The notes under the pieces are model-generated. The model saw only the letters and a list, made by a program, of their open reading frames with translations, was not told the origin of the DNA and did no database searches. A DNA stretch of 64,000 nt, taken from assembly GCA_011754535.1 (NCBI GenBank), contig JAAQVN010000001.1:2232001-2296000 (forward strand). Direction: 5' to 3'. Positions 54,569 through 62,448 of the stretch are shown here, one piece after another (the stretch's first letter is position 1; every line of letters begins with the position of its first letter). Both the position numbers and the translations under genes were made by a program. Origin of the DNA: Enterobacter asburiae (lineage in GTDB: Bacteria; Pseudomonadota; Gammaproteobacteria; Enterobacterales; Enterobacteriaceae).

Positions 54569-55089
54569 GAGCTGCGATTCTGCTGCTTTGGCTGATGCTG
54601 GTTGTTCCCGGGGCTCAGGCCGCCGACTGGCTGGCCTGGCGTAAGGTGGGCGACGCCACGCTGACCTGGGGGCCGTTCACCGTTTATACCTCCCAGCTGC
54701 GTACTCCGGACGGGCGTTACGGTCGGGAGAACCAGGATCAGGCGCTGATTATTACCTATGCGCGCGATATCGATCGCGATGAGCTGGTCGAGGCGACCCG
54801 CGATCAGTGGCAGGCGCAGGGGATCCTGAAACGGGAACCCCGGAGTGAAGCCTGGTTACAGATGCTCCGCTCGCTGTGGCCGGATGTCCGGCCAGGCGCA
54901 CAGCTGGCGTTTGTGCTCGACGACGGGCAAGGGCAGTTCTGGTATCGCGCGTCAGCGGCGCAAACATCCTTTATTCCGCTCGGGCCGCGACAGTCAGAAG
55001 CGTTCAGCACCCTTTTTCTGGCCATCTGGCTCGATCCCCGCACGCAATATCCTGAGCTGCGTCAGCAGTTAATCGGAGGCCAAAAATGA
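54565..55089 (+). CDS. Chalcone-isomerase-like periplasmic protein
   Basis: A 174-residue protein with a cleavable signal peptide (AILLLWLMLVVPGAQA, cut before ADWLAW). The mature part matches the bacterial chalcone isomerase-like family (VGDATLTWGPFTVYTSQLRT near 29; FSTLFLAIWLDPRTQYPELR near 148). Such proteins share the fatty-acid-binding fold of plant CHI and FAP, fitting a lipid-related operon. The start ATG 54565 overlaps the previous stop. Confidence 0.85.
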   Translation: MRAAILLLWLMLVVPGAQAADWLAWRKVGDATLTWGPFTVYTSQLRTPDGRYGRENQDQALIITYARDIDRDELVEATRDQWQAQGILKREPRSEAWLQMLRSLWPDVRPGAQLAFVLDDGQGQFWYRASAAQTSFIPLGPRQSEAFSTLFLAIWLDPRTQYPELRQQLIGGQK

Positions 55090-55613
55090 AACGAATCCTG
55101 AGGCTGGCGCTGGCATTCACGATGCTGCTGGCCGGCTGTAGCACCGACGTGTCCGAGTATCGCCAGCAGCAGCCGCGGCTTGATATTTTTAACTACTTTC
55201 AGGGCAAAACCGAAGCGTGGGGCATGGTGCAGGATCGCAGCGGCAAGCAGATACGTCGCTTTCACGTTGAGATTGCCGGGGACGTTATTGGCGATACGCT
55301 GACGCTGAACGAGCAGTTCGTTTACGACGATGGCGAGAAGCAGCAGCGGTTCTGGCATATTCGCCGCGTGGGGAACGACCGCTACGAGGGAACGGCAGGG
55401 GATATTGAAGGGGTTGCGACGGGGCAGGCCGCTGGCAACGCCTTTAACTGGCATTACAGCATGAACGTGAAGGCCAAAGGCAAAACCTGGCTGCTGAACT
55501 TTGACGACTGGATGTACCTGCAGGATGAAACGCATCTGTTTAATAAAACCGAGATGAAGAAATTTGGCGTCACCGTCGCCACGGTGACGCTGTTCTTCAC
55601 CCGGAAGACGTAA
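55086..55613 (+). CDS. DUF3833 family lipoprotein
   Basis: A 175-residue lipoprotein (lipobox LLAGC, Cys near 18) of the DUF3833 family: DIFNYFQGKTEAWGMVQDRS near 33-52 and MYLQDETHLFNKTEMKKFGV near 140. It ends the operon. Members occur in CFA-like/ChrR-linked clusters of marine gammaproteobacteria. It likely sits at the outer membrane and binds lipid; the role is unproven. Confidence 0.9.
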   Translation: MKRILRLALAFTMLLAGCSTDVSEYRQQQPRLDIFNYFQGKTEAWGMVQDRSGKQIRRFHVEIAGDVIGDTLTLNEQFVYDDGEKQQRFWHIRRVGNDRYEGTAGDIEGVATGQAAGNAFNWHYSMNVKAKGKTWLLNFDDWMYLQDETHLFNKTEMKKFGVTVATVTLFFTRKT

Positions 55614-55615
55614 GC

Positions 55616-56074
55616 TTAGTCGCGAACATTGCCGGTTTTGCTGCTGGAGTAAATGAAGTACAGGGCAATCCCCAGGCACACCACCGCGCCCAGACGGCTC
55701 GATGAAAACGGAATGGCGGGATTGTTCAGCCAGCCAAAGTTATCAATCAGCATGCTCATGGTGAGCTGGCCGAAGATCACCGCGACCGTGGCGACGGCGG
55801 TGCCGATGCGCTGAACGGCGAGCACCATGATTACGATATAGGGCACGCCAAACATAGCGCCGAGGAGCTGCCATTTCGGCACGTCCAGCAGGCTGACGGC
55901 CTGCTTAGGTTCAAAGAAGAAAATCAGCAGGGCGGTGACCAGCGCGCCGACGGAAAACGTCAGAAACGCGCTCTTAAATACCCCGACATTGCTGCCGAGC
56001 TGCCCGTTAATCGCGGCCTGAATGCTCAGCGTTGCGCCGCCGCAGACGGCGAGAAGAATCATTATCAGCGTCAT
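55616..56074 (-). CDS. DMT family transporter, DUF606 half (second)
   Basis: A 152-residue protein with about five hydrophobic helices, of the DUF606/YdcZ type that acts in pairs of homologous half-size proteins. It is 4 bp after its paralogue and 2 bp from the convergent DUF3833 stop. Gly-rich helix VCGGATLSIQAAINGQLG near 10-27 is the family signature. Substrate unknown. Confidence 0.9.
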   Translation of the reverse strand: MTLIMILLAVCGGATLSIQAAINGQLGSNVGVFKSAFLTFSVGALVTALLIFFFEPKQAVSLLDVPKWQLLGAMFGVPYIVIMVLAVQRIGTAVATVAVIFGQLTMSMLIDNFGWLNNPAIPFSSSRLGAVVCLGIALYFIYSSSKTGNVRD

Positions 56075-56078
56075 ATCA

Positions 56079-56513
56079 TCACCCCTGTGCGACCAGAATC
56101 AGTGCCGCAATAATAAAAACCAGCGCCACGATACGTTTTGCGTTTATCTTCCTGTGCGGCGTACCCAGCAGGCCAAAGTGGTCAATGATCAGGCTTTTAA
56201 AAATCTGGCCCGCCAGAATACCGATCATCGTCAGGGCGATGCCGATGGCGGGCGTGGCGATAGTCAGAATGACAACGTAAACAGGACCCAGAACGCCGCC
56301 GAGCAGCTGCCAGCCGGGCTGGGCGAAAAACGACGGGCTGTTACGCGGGCTGAAAAACAGCATCAGCAGAAAGGTCAGCGCAGCGCCGACCCCGAAAATG
56401 CTGAACGTGGCCCATAAATCGCCCACTTCTCCCCCTAATGGCCCCAGCAGCCCAGCCTCGACGGAAAGGCCCATCCCGCCGGCAATCACCAGTAAAATCA
56501 AAACAAACTGCAT
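56079..56513 (-). CDS. DMT family transporter, DUF606 half (first)
   Basis: A 144-residue paralogue of the next gene (IAGGMGLSVEAGLLGPLGGE near 10-29), with five hydrophobic segments. The two probably insert in opposite orientations to form one transporter, as known for dual-topology DMT pairs. A LysR gene is divergent 95 bp away and is the likely regulator. Confidence 0.9.
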   Translation of the reverse strand: MQFVLILLVIAGGMGLSVEAGLLGPLGGEVGDLWATFSIFGVGAALTFLLMLFFSPRNSPSFFAQPGWQLLGGVLGPVYVVILTIATPAIGIALTMIGILAGQIFKSLIIDHFGLLGTPHRKINAKRIVALVFIIAALILVAQG

Positions 56514-56608
56514 TAAGCTTCCTCCGTTTTCAGGCGAAGAAGATTACGTCGGTAGACCCGTGAGAAAAATGCCATAATGCAGGAAACACCTTTGCAGGAA
56601 ATGCATTA

Positions 56609-57541
56609 ATGCCAGATGCCGGAAGCATGAACCTTCGATCGCTGCTGCTGTTTATTGCCGTCTATGAAACGCAAAACTTTTCCGTCGTTGCTCGGCGGGA
56701 GGGGATTTCTGCATCGCAGGTGTCGCGCATTGTTCATCAGCTTGAGGACGCGCTCGGCCAGCAGCTCTTCTATCGCAATACCCGGGCGGTGATCCCCACG
56801 GAAAGCGGGCATCTGTTTATCCGCTATGCCCGGGCGATGGTCGATAACTTCGAAGAGGCGCGGCGGGAGCTGGATGAGCGTTCGACCGAACCTTCCGGCA
56901 CGGTCCGCATTAACGGGCCGGTATTTTTTGGACAGAGGCACGTTGCACCCGGCCTGGCAGGCCTGGCAGAGCGTTATCCACGGTTAACCATAGAGTTGAC
57001 GCTGACTGATGACTTTATCGACCCGCACCGGGATGCCGCCGATCTCATCTTCCGCATCGGCACGCTGACGGATTCAACGTTCCACGCCCGTGTTTTCGGG
57101 CAGCAGCGCTACCACCTTGCCGCATCGCCCGCGTACCTGCGTCAACACGGCGTACCGGTCGATCCGGCCGAGCTGAGCCAGCATAAATGCCTGGTCTATC
57201 GCGGTTCGTCCGGGCCTAACCGCTGGCTGGTGCGGCGCAAGGGGGAGAATTGGGTGCACTATCCTGTCACGGCGCTGATGACGTCCAATAGTGCGGAGTC
57301 GCTGCTCGTTGCCGCGCTGGGTGGGATGGGGATCGTCCTGTTTCCGGACTGGCTGATTGGCGACAGGCTGCAGCGGGGGGAGCTGGTCGCCCTTATGCCG
57401 GAAATGGCCTGCGCCATCAACACGGAGCAACTGAATATTGCGGCGATTTACCCTAACGCACGTCATCCGCCCCTGAATGTCAGGGCGGTGATTGATTATT
57501 ACGTAGCGTTTTTCGGCTCGCCGCTATACTGGCAAGCGTAA
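56609..57541 (+). CDS. LysR family transcriptional regulator
   Basis: A 310-residue LysR regulator; HTH at residues 20-65 (YETQNFSVVARREGISASQV, SRIVHQLEDALGQQLFYRNT). ATG 56609 has AGGAA 8 bp upstream; ATG 56627 is also possible. It is divergent from the DUF606 pair. A direct repeat TGCAGGAAA (56578-56586 and 56593-56601) lies just before its start. It ends 6 bp from the methionine synthase stop. Confidence 0.9.
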   Translation: MPDAGSMNLRSLLLFIAVYETQNFSVVARREGISASQVSRIVHQLEDALGQQLFYRNTRAVIPTESGHLFIRYARAMVDNFEEARRELDERSTEPSGTVRINGPVFFGQRHVAPGLAGLAERYPRLTIELTLTDDFIDPHRDAADLIFRIGTLTDSTFHARVFGQQRYHLAASPAYLRQHGVPVDPAELSQHKCLVYRGSSGPNRWLVRRKGENWVHYPVTALMTSNSAESLLVAALGGMGIVLFPDWLIGDRLQRGELVALMPEMACAINTEQLNIAAIYPNARHPPLNVRAVIDYYVAFFGSPLYWQA

Positions 57542-57546
57542 GGCAA

Positions 57547-58575
57547 TTACGCGCCGAGCTCCTTGCGGATGATCTCTGCGCCGGCGCTGAGTGCTTTCAG
57601 CTTGCCGTTAGCCACCTGGCGTGAAAGCGGAGCCATGCCGCAGTTGGTTGACGGGTAAAGCTTGTCTGCATCGACGAACTGCAGCGCTTTACGCAGCGTA
57701 TCGGCTACTTCCTCCGGCGTTTCAACGGCGTTGGTTGCTACGTCAATCGCGCCGACCATCACTTTCTTACCACGGATCAGCTCCAGCAGATCCATCGGTA
57801 CGCGGGAGTTGTGGCACTCCAGGGAGATGATGTCGATGTTAGAGGTCTGCAGCTTAGGGAAGGCCTCTTCGTACTGGCGCCACTCGGATCCGAGCGTCTT
57901 TTTCCAGTCGGTATTGGCCTTGATGCCATAGCCGTAGCAGATGTGTACCGCGGTTTCGCACTTCAGCCCTTCGATTGCGCGCTCCAGCGCGGCGATGCCC
58001 CAGTCGTTGACCTCGTCAAAAAAGACGTTAAATGCCGGTTCATCAAACTGGATTATATCCACGCCTGCGGCCTCTAACTCACGCGCTTCCTGATTGAGGA
58101 TTTTGGCGAATTCCCAGGCCAGCTTTTCGCGGCTTTTATAATGCGCGTCGTAAAGGGTGTCGATCATGGTCATCGGCCCGGGCAGGGCCCATTTGATCGG
58201 CTTGTCGGTAAGCTGGCGCAGGTACTTCGCATCGTCCACGAATACCGGCTTCTGACGCGCAACAGCAGAAACCACGGTCGGCACGCTGGCGTCATAGCGG
58301 TTACGAATGCGCACCGTCTGGCGGTTCTCAAAATCGACGCCGCTCAGGTGTTCAATAAAGGTGGTGACGAAGTGCTGGCGGGTCTGTTCCCCATCGCTGA
58401 CAATATCGATTCCCGCACGGATCTGCTCATCCAGAGACAGGCGCAGCGCATCCTGTTTACCCGCCAGCAGTTCCTGATCCTGCAACTTCCACGGAGACCA
58501 GAGCGTTTCAGGTTGCGCAAGCCAGGTCGGCTTAGGCAGGCTGCCTGCAGTAGACGTCGGGAGCAATGTTTTCAT
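57547..58575 (-). CDS. mesD: Folate-independent core methionine synthase (MesD type)
   Basis: A 342-residue protein of the MetE catalytic-domain family, without the folate-binding N-terminal half of MetE (which is about 750 residues). Zinc-ligand motifs are present: HICYGYG (His/Cys, near 216) and STNCGMAPLSR (Cys, near 310). The DUF1852 gene lies directly upstream on the same strand (23 bp), the signature of the MesD family, which as I recall needs DUF1852 and oxygen rather than methyl-folate or cobalamin to methylate homocysteine. GAAAGGTC lies before the start. Confidence 0.88.
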   Translation of the reverse strand: MKTLLPTSTAGSLPKPTWLAQPETLWSPWKLQDQELLAGKQDALRLSLDEQIRAGIDIVSDGEQTRQHFVTTFIEHLSGVDFENRQTVRIRNRYDASVPTVVSAVARQKPVFVDDAKYLRQLTDKPIKWALPGPMTMIDTLYDAHYKSREKLAWEFAKILNQEARELEAAGVDIIQFDEPAFNVFFDEVNDWGIAALERAIEGLKCETAVHICYGYGIKANTDWKKTLGSEWRQYEEAFPKLQTSNIDIISLECHNSRVPMDLLELIRGKKVMVGAIDVATNAVETPEEVADTLRKALQFVDADKLYPSTNCGMAPLSRQVANGKLKALSAGAEIIRKELGA

Positions 58576-58598
58576 AATAAAAGACCTTTTTTGATAAA

Positions 58599-59573
58599 TT
58601 AAAGCGCGTAGTTATCAGACCACTGCTCAAGAATGTGTTTATAAGGCTTAATGAAATATTCTTCGGTAAATCGACCCTGTTCAATCGCCAGGCGGCTACG
58701 CTCTTCGCGGTCATAAACAATTTTGGTTAATGAATGGTCCTGTTGGTTCAGATCCGGGCGATAAAACAGTCCCGCCGCCGAGTTCGCGTTATAAATTTCC
58801 GGGCGATAGATTTTCTGGAACGTCTCCATCGTGCTGATGGTGGCAATCAGTTCCAGATCGGTATAATCACTCAGTAAATCCCCGGTAAAGAAGAACGCGA
58901 AAGGCGCCACGCTATTCTCCGGCATGAAGTAGCGCACCTTCAGGCCCATTTTGGCGAAGTACAGTTCCGTTAGCGACTCGCCATCGGGCTGATACTCAAT
59001 GCCCAGCACAGGATGCTGGTTGCCGGTGCGGCGGTAGGTGTCTTTGCTGGAAACGCTCAGGCAGATTACCGGGCCCTTTTTGAAGTTCTCTTTATATTCC
59101 GGGGAATTTATAAAATGGCGGAAAATATTGCCGTGCAGTTCGCCAAATTTTTCCGGAATGCTAAAGTGCTGCTGGTTCTTATTGTGTTCCAGCAGCCGCA
59201 CGCTGAAATCATAATCCCGCACGTAAGAAGAGAAATTATTCCCGACAATGCCAGGGATGCGCTGGTTATTTTTCTTGTCGACAATATACGTTTGTAATAC
59301 CTCAATGGCCGGGAAGGGCTTTTCCGCGCCAATGTTCAGGTCAACAGAGATAATTTCAAGCTCAACCGCGAAGCGATCGGCATTTGGGTTATCCCAGTGC
59401 GCCAGGGCGTTAAAGCGGTTGTTGATCATCACCAGCGTATTGCGCAGGTTTTCCTGACGTTTTTCCCCGCGCGCCAGGTTGGCAAAGTTGGTGGTCGTAC
59501 GCGTATTTTCAGACGGGTTGTAATTCTCATCGAAGCAACTGCGCTTAAGGGTATATGTGAAAGCTTTGCTCAT
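58599..59573 (-). CDS. mesX: DUF1852 protein (MesX), partner of MesD
   Basis: A 324-residue DUF1852 protein. I start it at ATG 59573 (MSKAFTYTLKRSCFDENYNP); ATG 59597 upstream has no ribosome site. Conserved segments are ENTRTTTNFANLARGEKRQE (near 22-41), KLGxKxRYFMPENSVAPFAFFF-like sequence near 225, and SAAGLFYRPDLNQQDHSL near 272. It contains several His/Asp/Glu residues that could hold iron, in line with its oxygen need, but the methyl donor is unknown. It is the first gene of the two-gene operon. Confidence 0.88.
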   Translation of the reverse strand: MSKAFTYTLKRSCFDENYNPSENTRTTTNFANLARGEKRQENLRNTLVMINNRFNALAHWDNPNADRFAVELEIISVDLNIGAEKPFPAIEVLQTYIVDKKNNQRIPGIVGNNFSSYVRDYDFSVRLLEHNKNQQHFSIPEKFGELHGNIFRHFINSPEYKENFKKGPVICLSVSSKDTYRRTGNQHPVLGIEYQPDGESLTELYFAKMGLKVRYFMPENSVAPFAFFFTGDLLSDYTDLELIATISTMETFQKIYRPEIYNANSAAGLFYRPDLNQQDHSLTKIVYDREERSRLAIEQGRFTEEYFIKPYKHILEQWSDNYAL

Positions 59574-59696
59574 TGTGGTTATGCATCCTAAGTTCATGTT
59601 GCTAAGAAGTTACCGATGCATAATTTATGCCTGAGCCCGCGGCGCAGGGGAAGTGACTTAATTTCAATGCAACATGAGCGAAGTTCATGATGTTGA

Positions 59697-60173
59697 TCAC
59701 AAATTCCCACGACTCTCGTGCAGCGCCAGTGTTTTTGCGAAACAGACGGCTTCTTGCCTGCCGATGTAGGGGCCATAGTTATCAATTACACGGTAGCCAT
59801 TTCGCTCATAAAATTTCACCGCACGTGCATTAACGTGTCGGGTTTCTAGCCAGATTTGGCTATAGCCTAGACGTAGTGCCGACGCTTCAAGAAAAGCCAG
59901 TAAAGCCTTACCAATCCCCGGCTCGCTCCTGTCGGAATACATGCGTTTCAGCTCCGCAACCTGTCCGGAGAGGGGGCGCAAAGCCGCACATCCAACGGCT
60001 TTATCTTTTTCATTCCTGGCGACAACCCACAGGGCGCGTTCGGCCATCATCGAGTCGACGTTAAAATGACGCCTGCCGCCATCCCCGGTGATATTCGCCA
60101 GTTCTGATGACAATTTTTCAATCAGACGCAGGGATTCAGAAGTGTGCAGGTCGGCTTTTTTAATCGTTATCAT
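59697..60173 (-). CDS. GNAT family N-acetyltransferase
   Basis: A 158-residue GNAT protein: acetyl-CoA loop RMYSDRSEPGIGKALLAFLE (near 76-95) and the C-terminal ARAVKFYERNGYRVIDNYGP (near 121-140). The acceptor is unknown. An ATG at 60173 with GGA upstream is the likely start. It stands alone between the mesX and yaiL regions. Confidence 0.9.
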   Translation of the reverse strand: MITIKKADLHTSESLRLIEKLSSELANITGDGGRRHFNVDSMMAERALWVVARNEKDKAVGCAALRPLSGQVAELKRMYSDRSEPGIGKALLAFLEASALRLGYSQIWLETRHVNARAVKFYERNGYRVIDNYGPYIGRQEAVCFAKTLALHESRGNL

Positions 60174-60276
60174 TGGAGGATTCCATTGAGCTTTATTTTT
60201 CAGACGTCAAATTATCAGACGGTTAAGTTGAGTCGTCCTATGTTTTACTTATGTTTCGGCACGCGCTTAATGACGC

Positions 60277-60282
60277 TATAAT
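60277..60282 (+). promoter_or_regulatory. Probable -10 box of yaiL
   Basis: A perfect TATAAT lies 32 bp before the yaiL ATG. The -35 region (about 60254-60259, TTTCGG) is poor, so strength is uncertain. Confidence 0.45.
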
Positions 60283-60314
60283 CCCCAAAATTTCCAACCG
60301 GTTTAGAAACGATC

Positions 60315-60854
60315 ATGACAAAACTCACCTTACAAGAGCAGATGCTGAAAGCGGGCCTGGTCAGCAGCAAAAAAGCGGCGAAAGTGCAGCGCACGGCAAA
60401 GAAATCACGCGTTCAGGCGCGTGAGGCTCGGGAAGCGGTAGAAGAGAACAAGAAGGCGCAGATCGAGCGTGACAAGCTGCTGAGCGAGCAGCAGAAGCAG
60501 GCCGTGCTCGCGAAAGAGTTTAAAGCGCAGGTGAAGCAGCTGATCGAGATGAACCGCATCACCGTCGCGAAAGGCAACATCACCTTTAACTTCACCGACG
60601 GTACTCTCATCAAAAAAATCGAGGTCGACAAGCAGACGCAAACCCAGCTGATCAACGGTCGTCTGGCGATTGCCCGTCTGGTGACTAACGCCAGCGGCGA
60701 GTGCGATTACGCGATTATTCCGGCGGTAGTGGCCGATAAAATCGCCCAGCGCGATGCCGACAGCATCGTGCTTAACAGCGCGCTGAGCCAGGAAGAACAG
60801 GACGAAGACGATCCGTACGCGGACTTCAAAATCCCTGACGATTTGATGTGGTAA
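60315..60854 (+). CDS. yaiL: DUF2058 nucleoprotein YaiL
   Basis: A 179-residue protein closely matching E. coli YaiL. The first 75 residues are very Lys/Arg/Gln-rich and helical (SSKKAAKVQRTAKKSRVQAR, coiled-coil prone), fitting nucleic-acid binding; the rest is a small globular domain ending acidic (EEQDEDDPYADFKIPDDLMW). The role is unclear. In E. coli yaiL maps elsewhere, so its presence here is a local rearrangement. Confidence 0.93.
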   Translation: MTKLTLQEQMLKAGLVSSKKAAKVQRTAKKSRVQAREAREAVEENKKAQIERDKLLSEQQKQAVLAKEFKAQVKQLIEMNRITVAKGNITFNFTDGTLIKKIEVDKQTQTQLINGRLAIARLVTNASGECDYAIIPAVVADKIAQRDADSIVLNSALSQEEQDEDDPYADFKIPDDLMW

Positions 60855-60861
60855 ACCGCAT

Positions 60862-61548
60862 TCAGAACGGGGCGGCGTGACGGGCGTTAACCGGCTCTCC
60901 GCTCACGGGATGAATAAAATTCAGAACGCTTGCATGCAGCATCAGCCGGGGCGTTCCCTCAGCCCCCGGCGCGTCAAGACCGCCATACAGATCGCAGCCC
61001 AGAATCGGGTGCCCCAGCCGCTGGCAGTGGATGCGCAGCTGGTGGGTTCGCCCGGTTTCCGGCGTGAGTTCAACCCGCGTTAACGGCAGTCCCGTACCCT
61101 GATAAAACCGTTCCACCACCCGATAGCGGGAGCGGGCGGGTTTACCGTTGATGGCGCAGATCGACATCAGCGGAAACAGCGCCGGGTCTTTGGCAATCGG
61201 TGCGTCTATGACTCCCTCATCGTTTTCCAGATGTCCGCAAAGCAGAGCGCTGTAGACTTTCTCCACGCTGCGCTGGCTGAACTGCTGGCACAGCGCCGCG
61301 TTGATGGCCTTATTGCGCGCAACCACCATCAGCCCGGACGTGCCGAAATCCAGACGGTGTACCAGCGTGCAGCCGGGGAACGTCTGGACCAGACGATAAT
61401 GGACAGAATCGAGGTTTTGCGGATTTTTGCCCGAGAGGCTGAGCAGGCCGGAAGGCTTATCGATCAGCAGCAGATGTTCATCCTGCCAGAGGATATTGAT
61501 GTCGTCGTGACACGGTGGGGCAATAAAAGAATCGATAATCGCAGACAT
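60862..61548 (-). CDS. RluA-family RNA pseudouridine synthase
   Basis: A 228-residue pseudouridine synthase with catalytic Asp in VHRLDFGTSGLMVVAR (near 63-78) and the RxHQLRIH motif in GRTHQLRIHCQRLGHPILGC (near 166). No S4 domain is present. It is not RluA itself by sequence; the target (rRNA or tRNA uridine) is unknown. It is convergent with yaiL, 7 bp away. Confidence 0.88.
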   Translation of the reverse strand: MSAIIDSFIAPPCHDDINILWQDEHLLLIDKPSGLLSLSGKNPQNLDSVHYRLVQTFPGCTLVHRLDFGTSGLMVVARNKAINAALCQQFSQRSVEKVYSALLCGHLENDEGVIDAPIAKDPALFPLMSICAINGKPARSRYRVVERFYQGTGLPLTRVELTPETGRTHQLRIHCQRLGHPILGCDLYGGLDAPGAEGTPRLMLHASVLNFIHPVSGEPVNARHAAPF

Positions 61549-61601
61549 CAGGCCGCCCGGCTGGAGAGTGGGAGCGGATGATAACGAAATGCGGGGAAAA
61601 G

Positions 61602-61630
61602 AAAAACCCTCCCACCGGGCGGTGAGAGGG
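61602..61630 (-). terminator. Rho-independent terminator of azoR
   Basis: Minus strand: CCCTCTCACC-GCCC-GGTGGGAGGG followed by TTTTT. A 10-bp stem with one mismatch, starting 7 bp after the azoR stop. Confidence 0.8.
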
Positions 61631-61637
61631 CAAAATC

Positions 61638-62393
<756 letters not shown>

Positions 62394-62448
62394 CTATAGC
62401 AATCATTAAAAAGAGATTTTACCCGGCAGAGCACTGCCCATTAATGCT

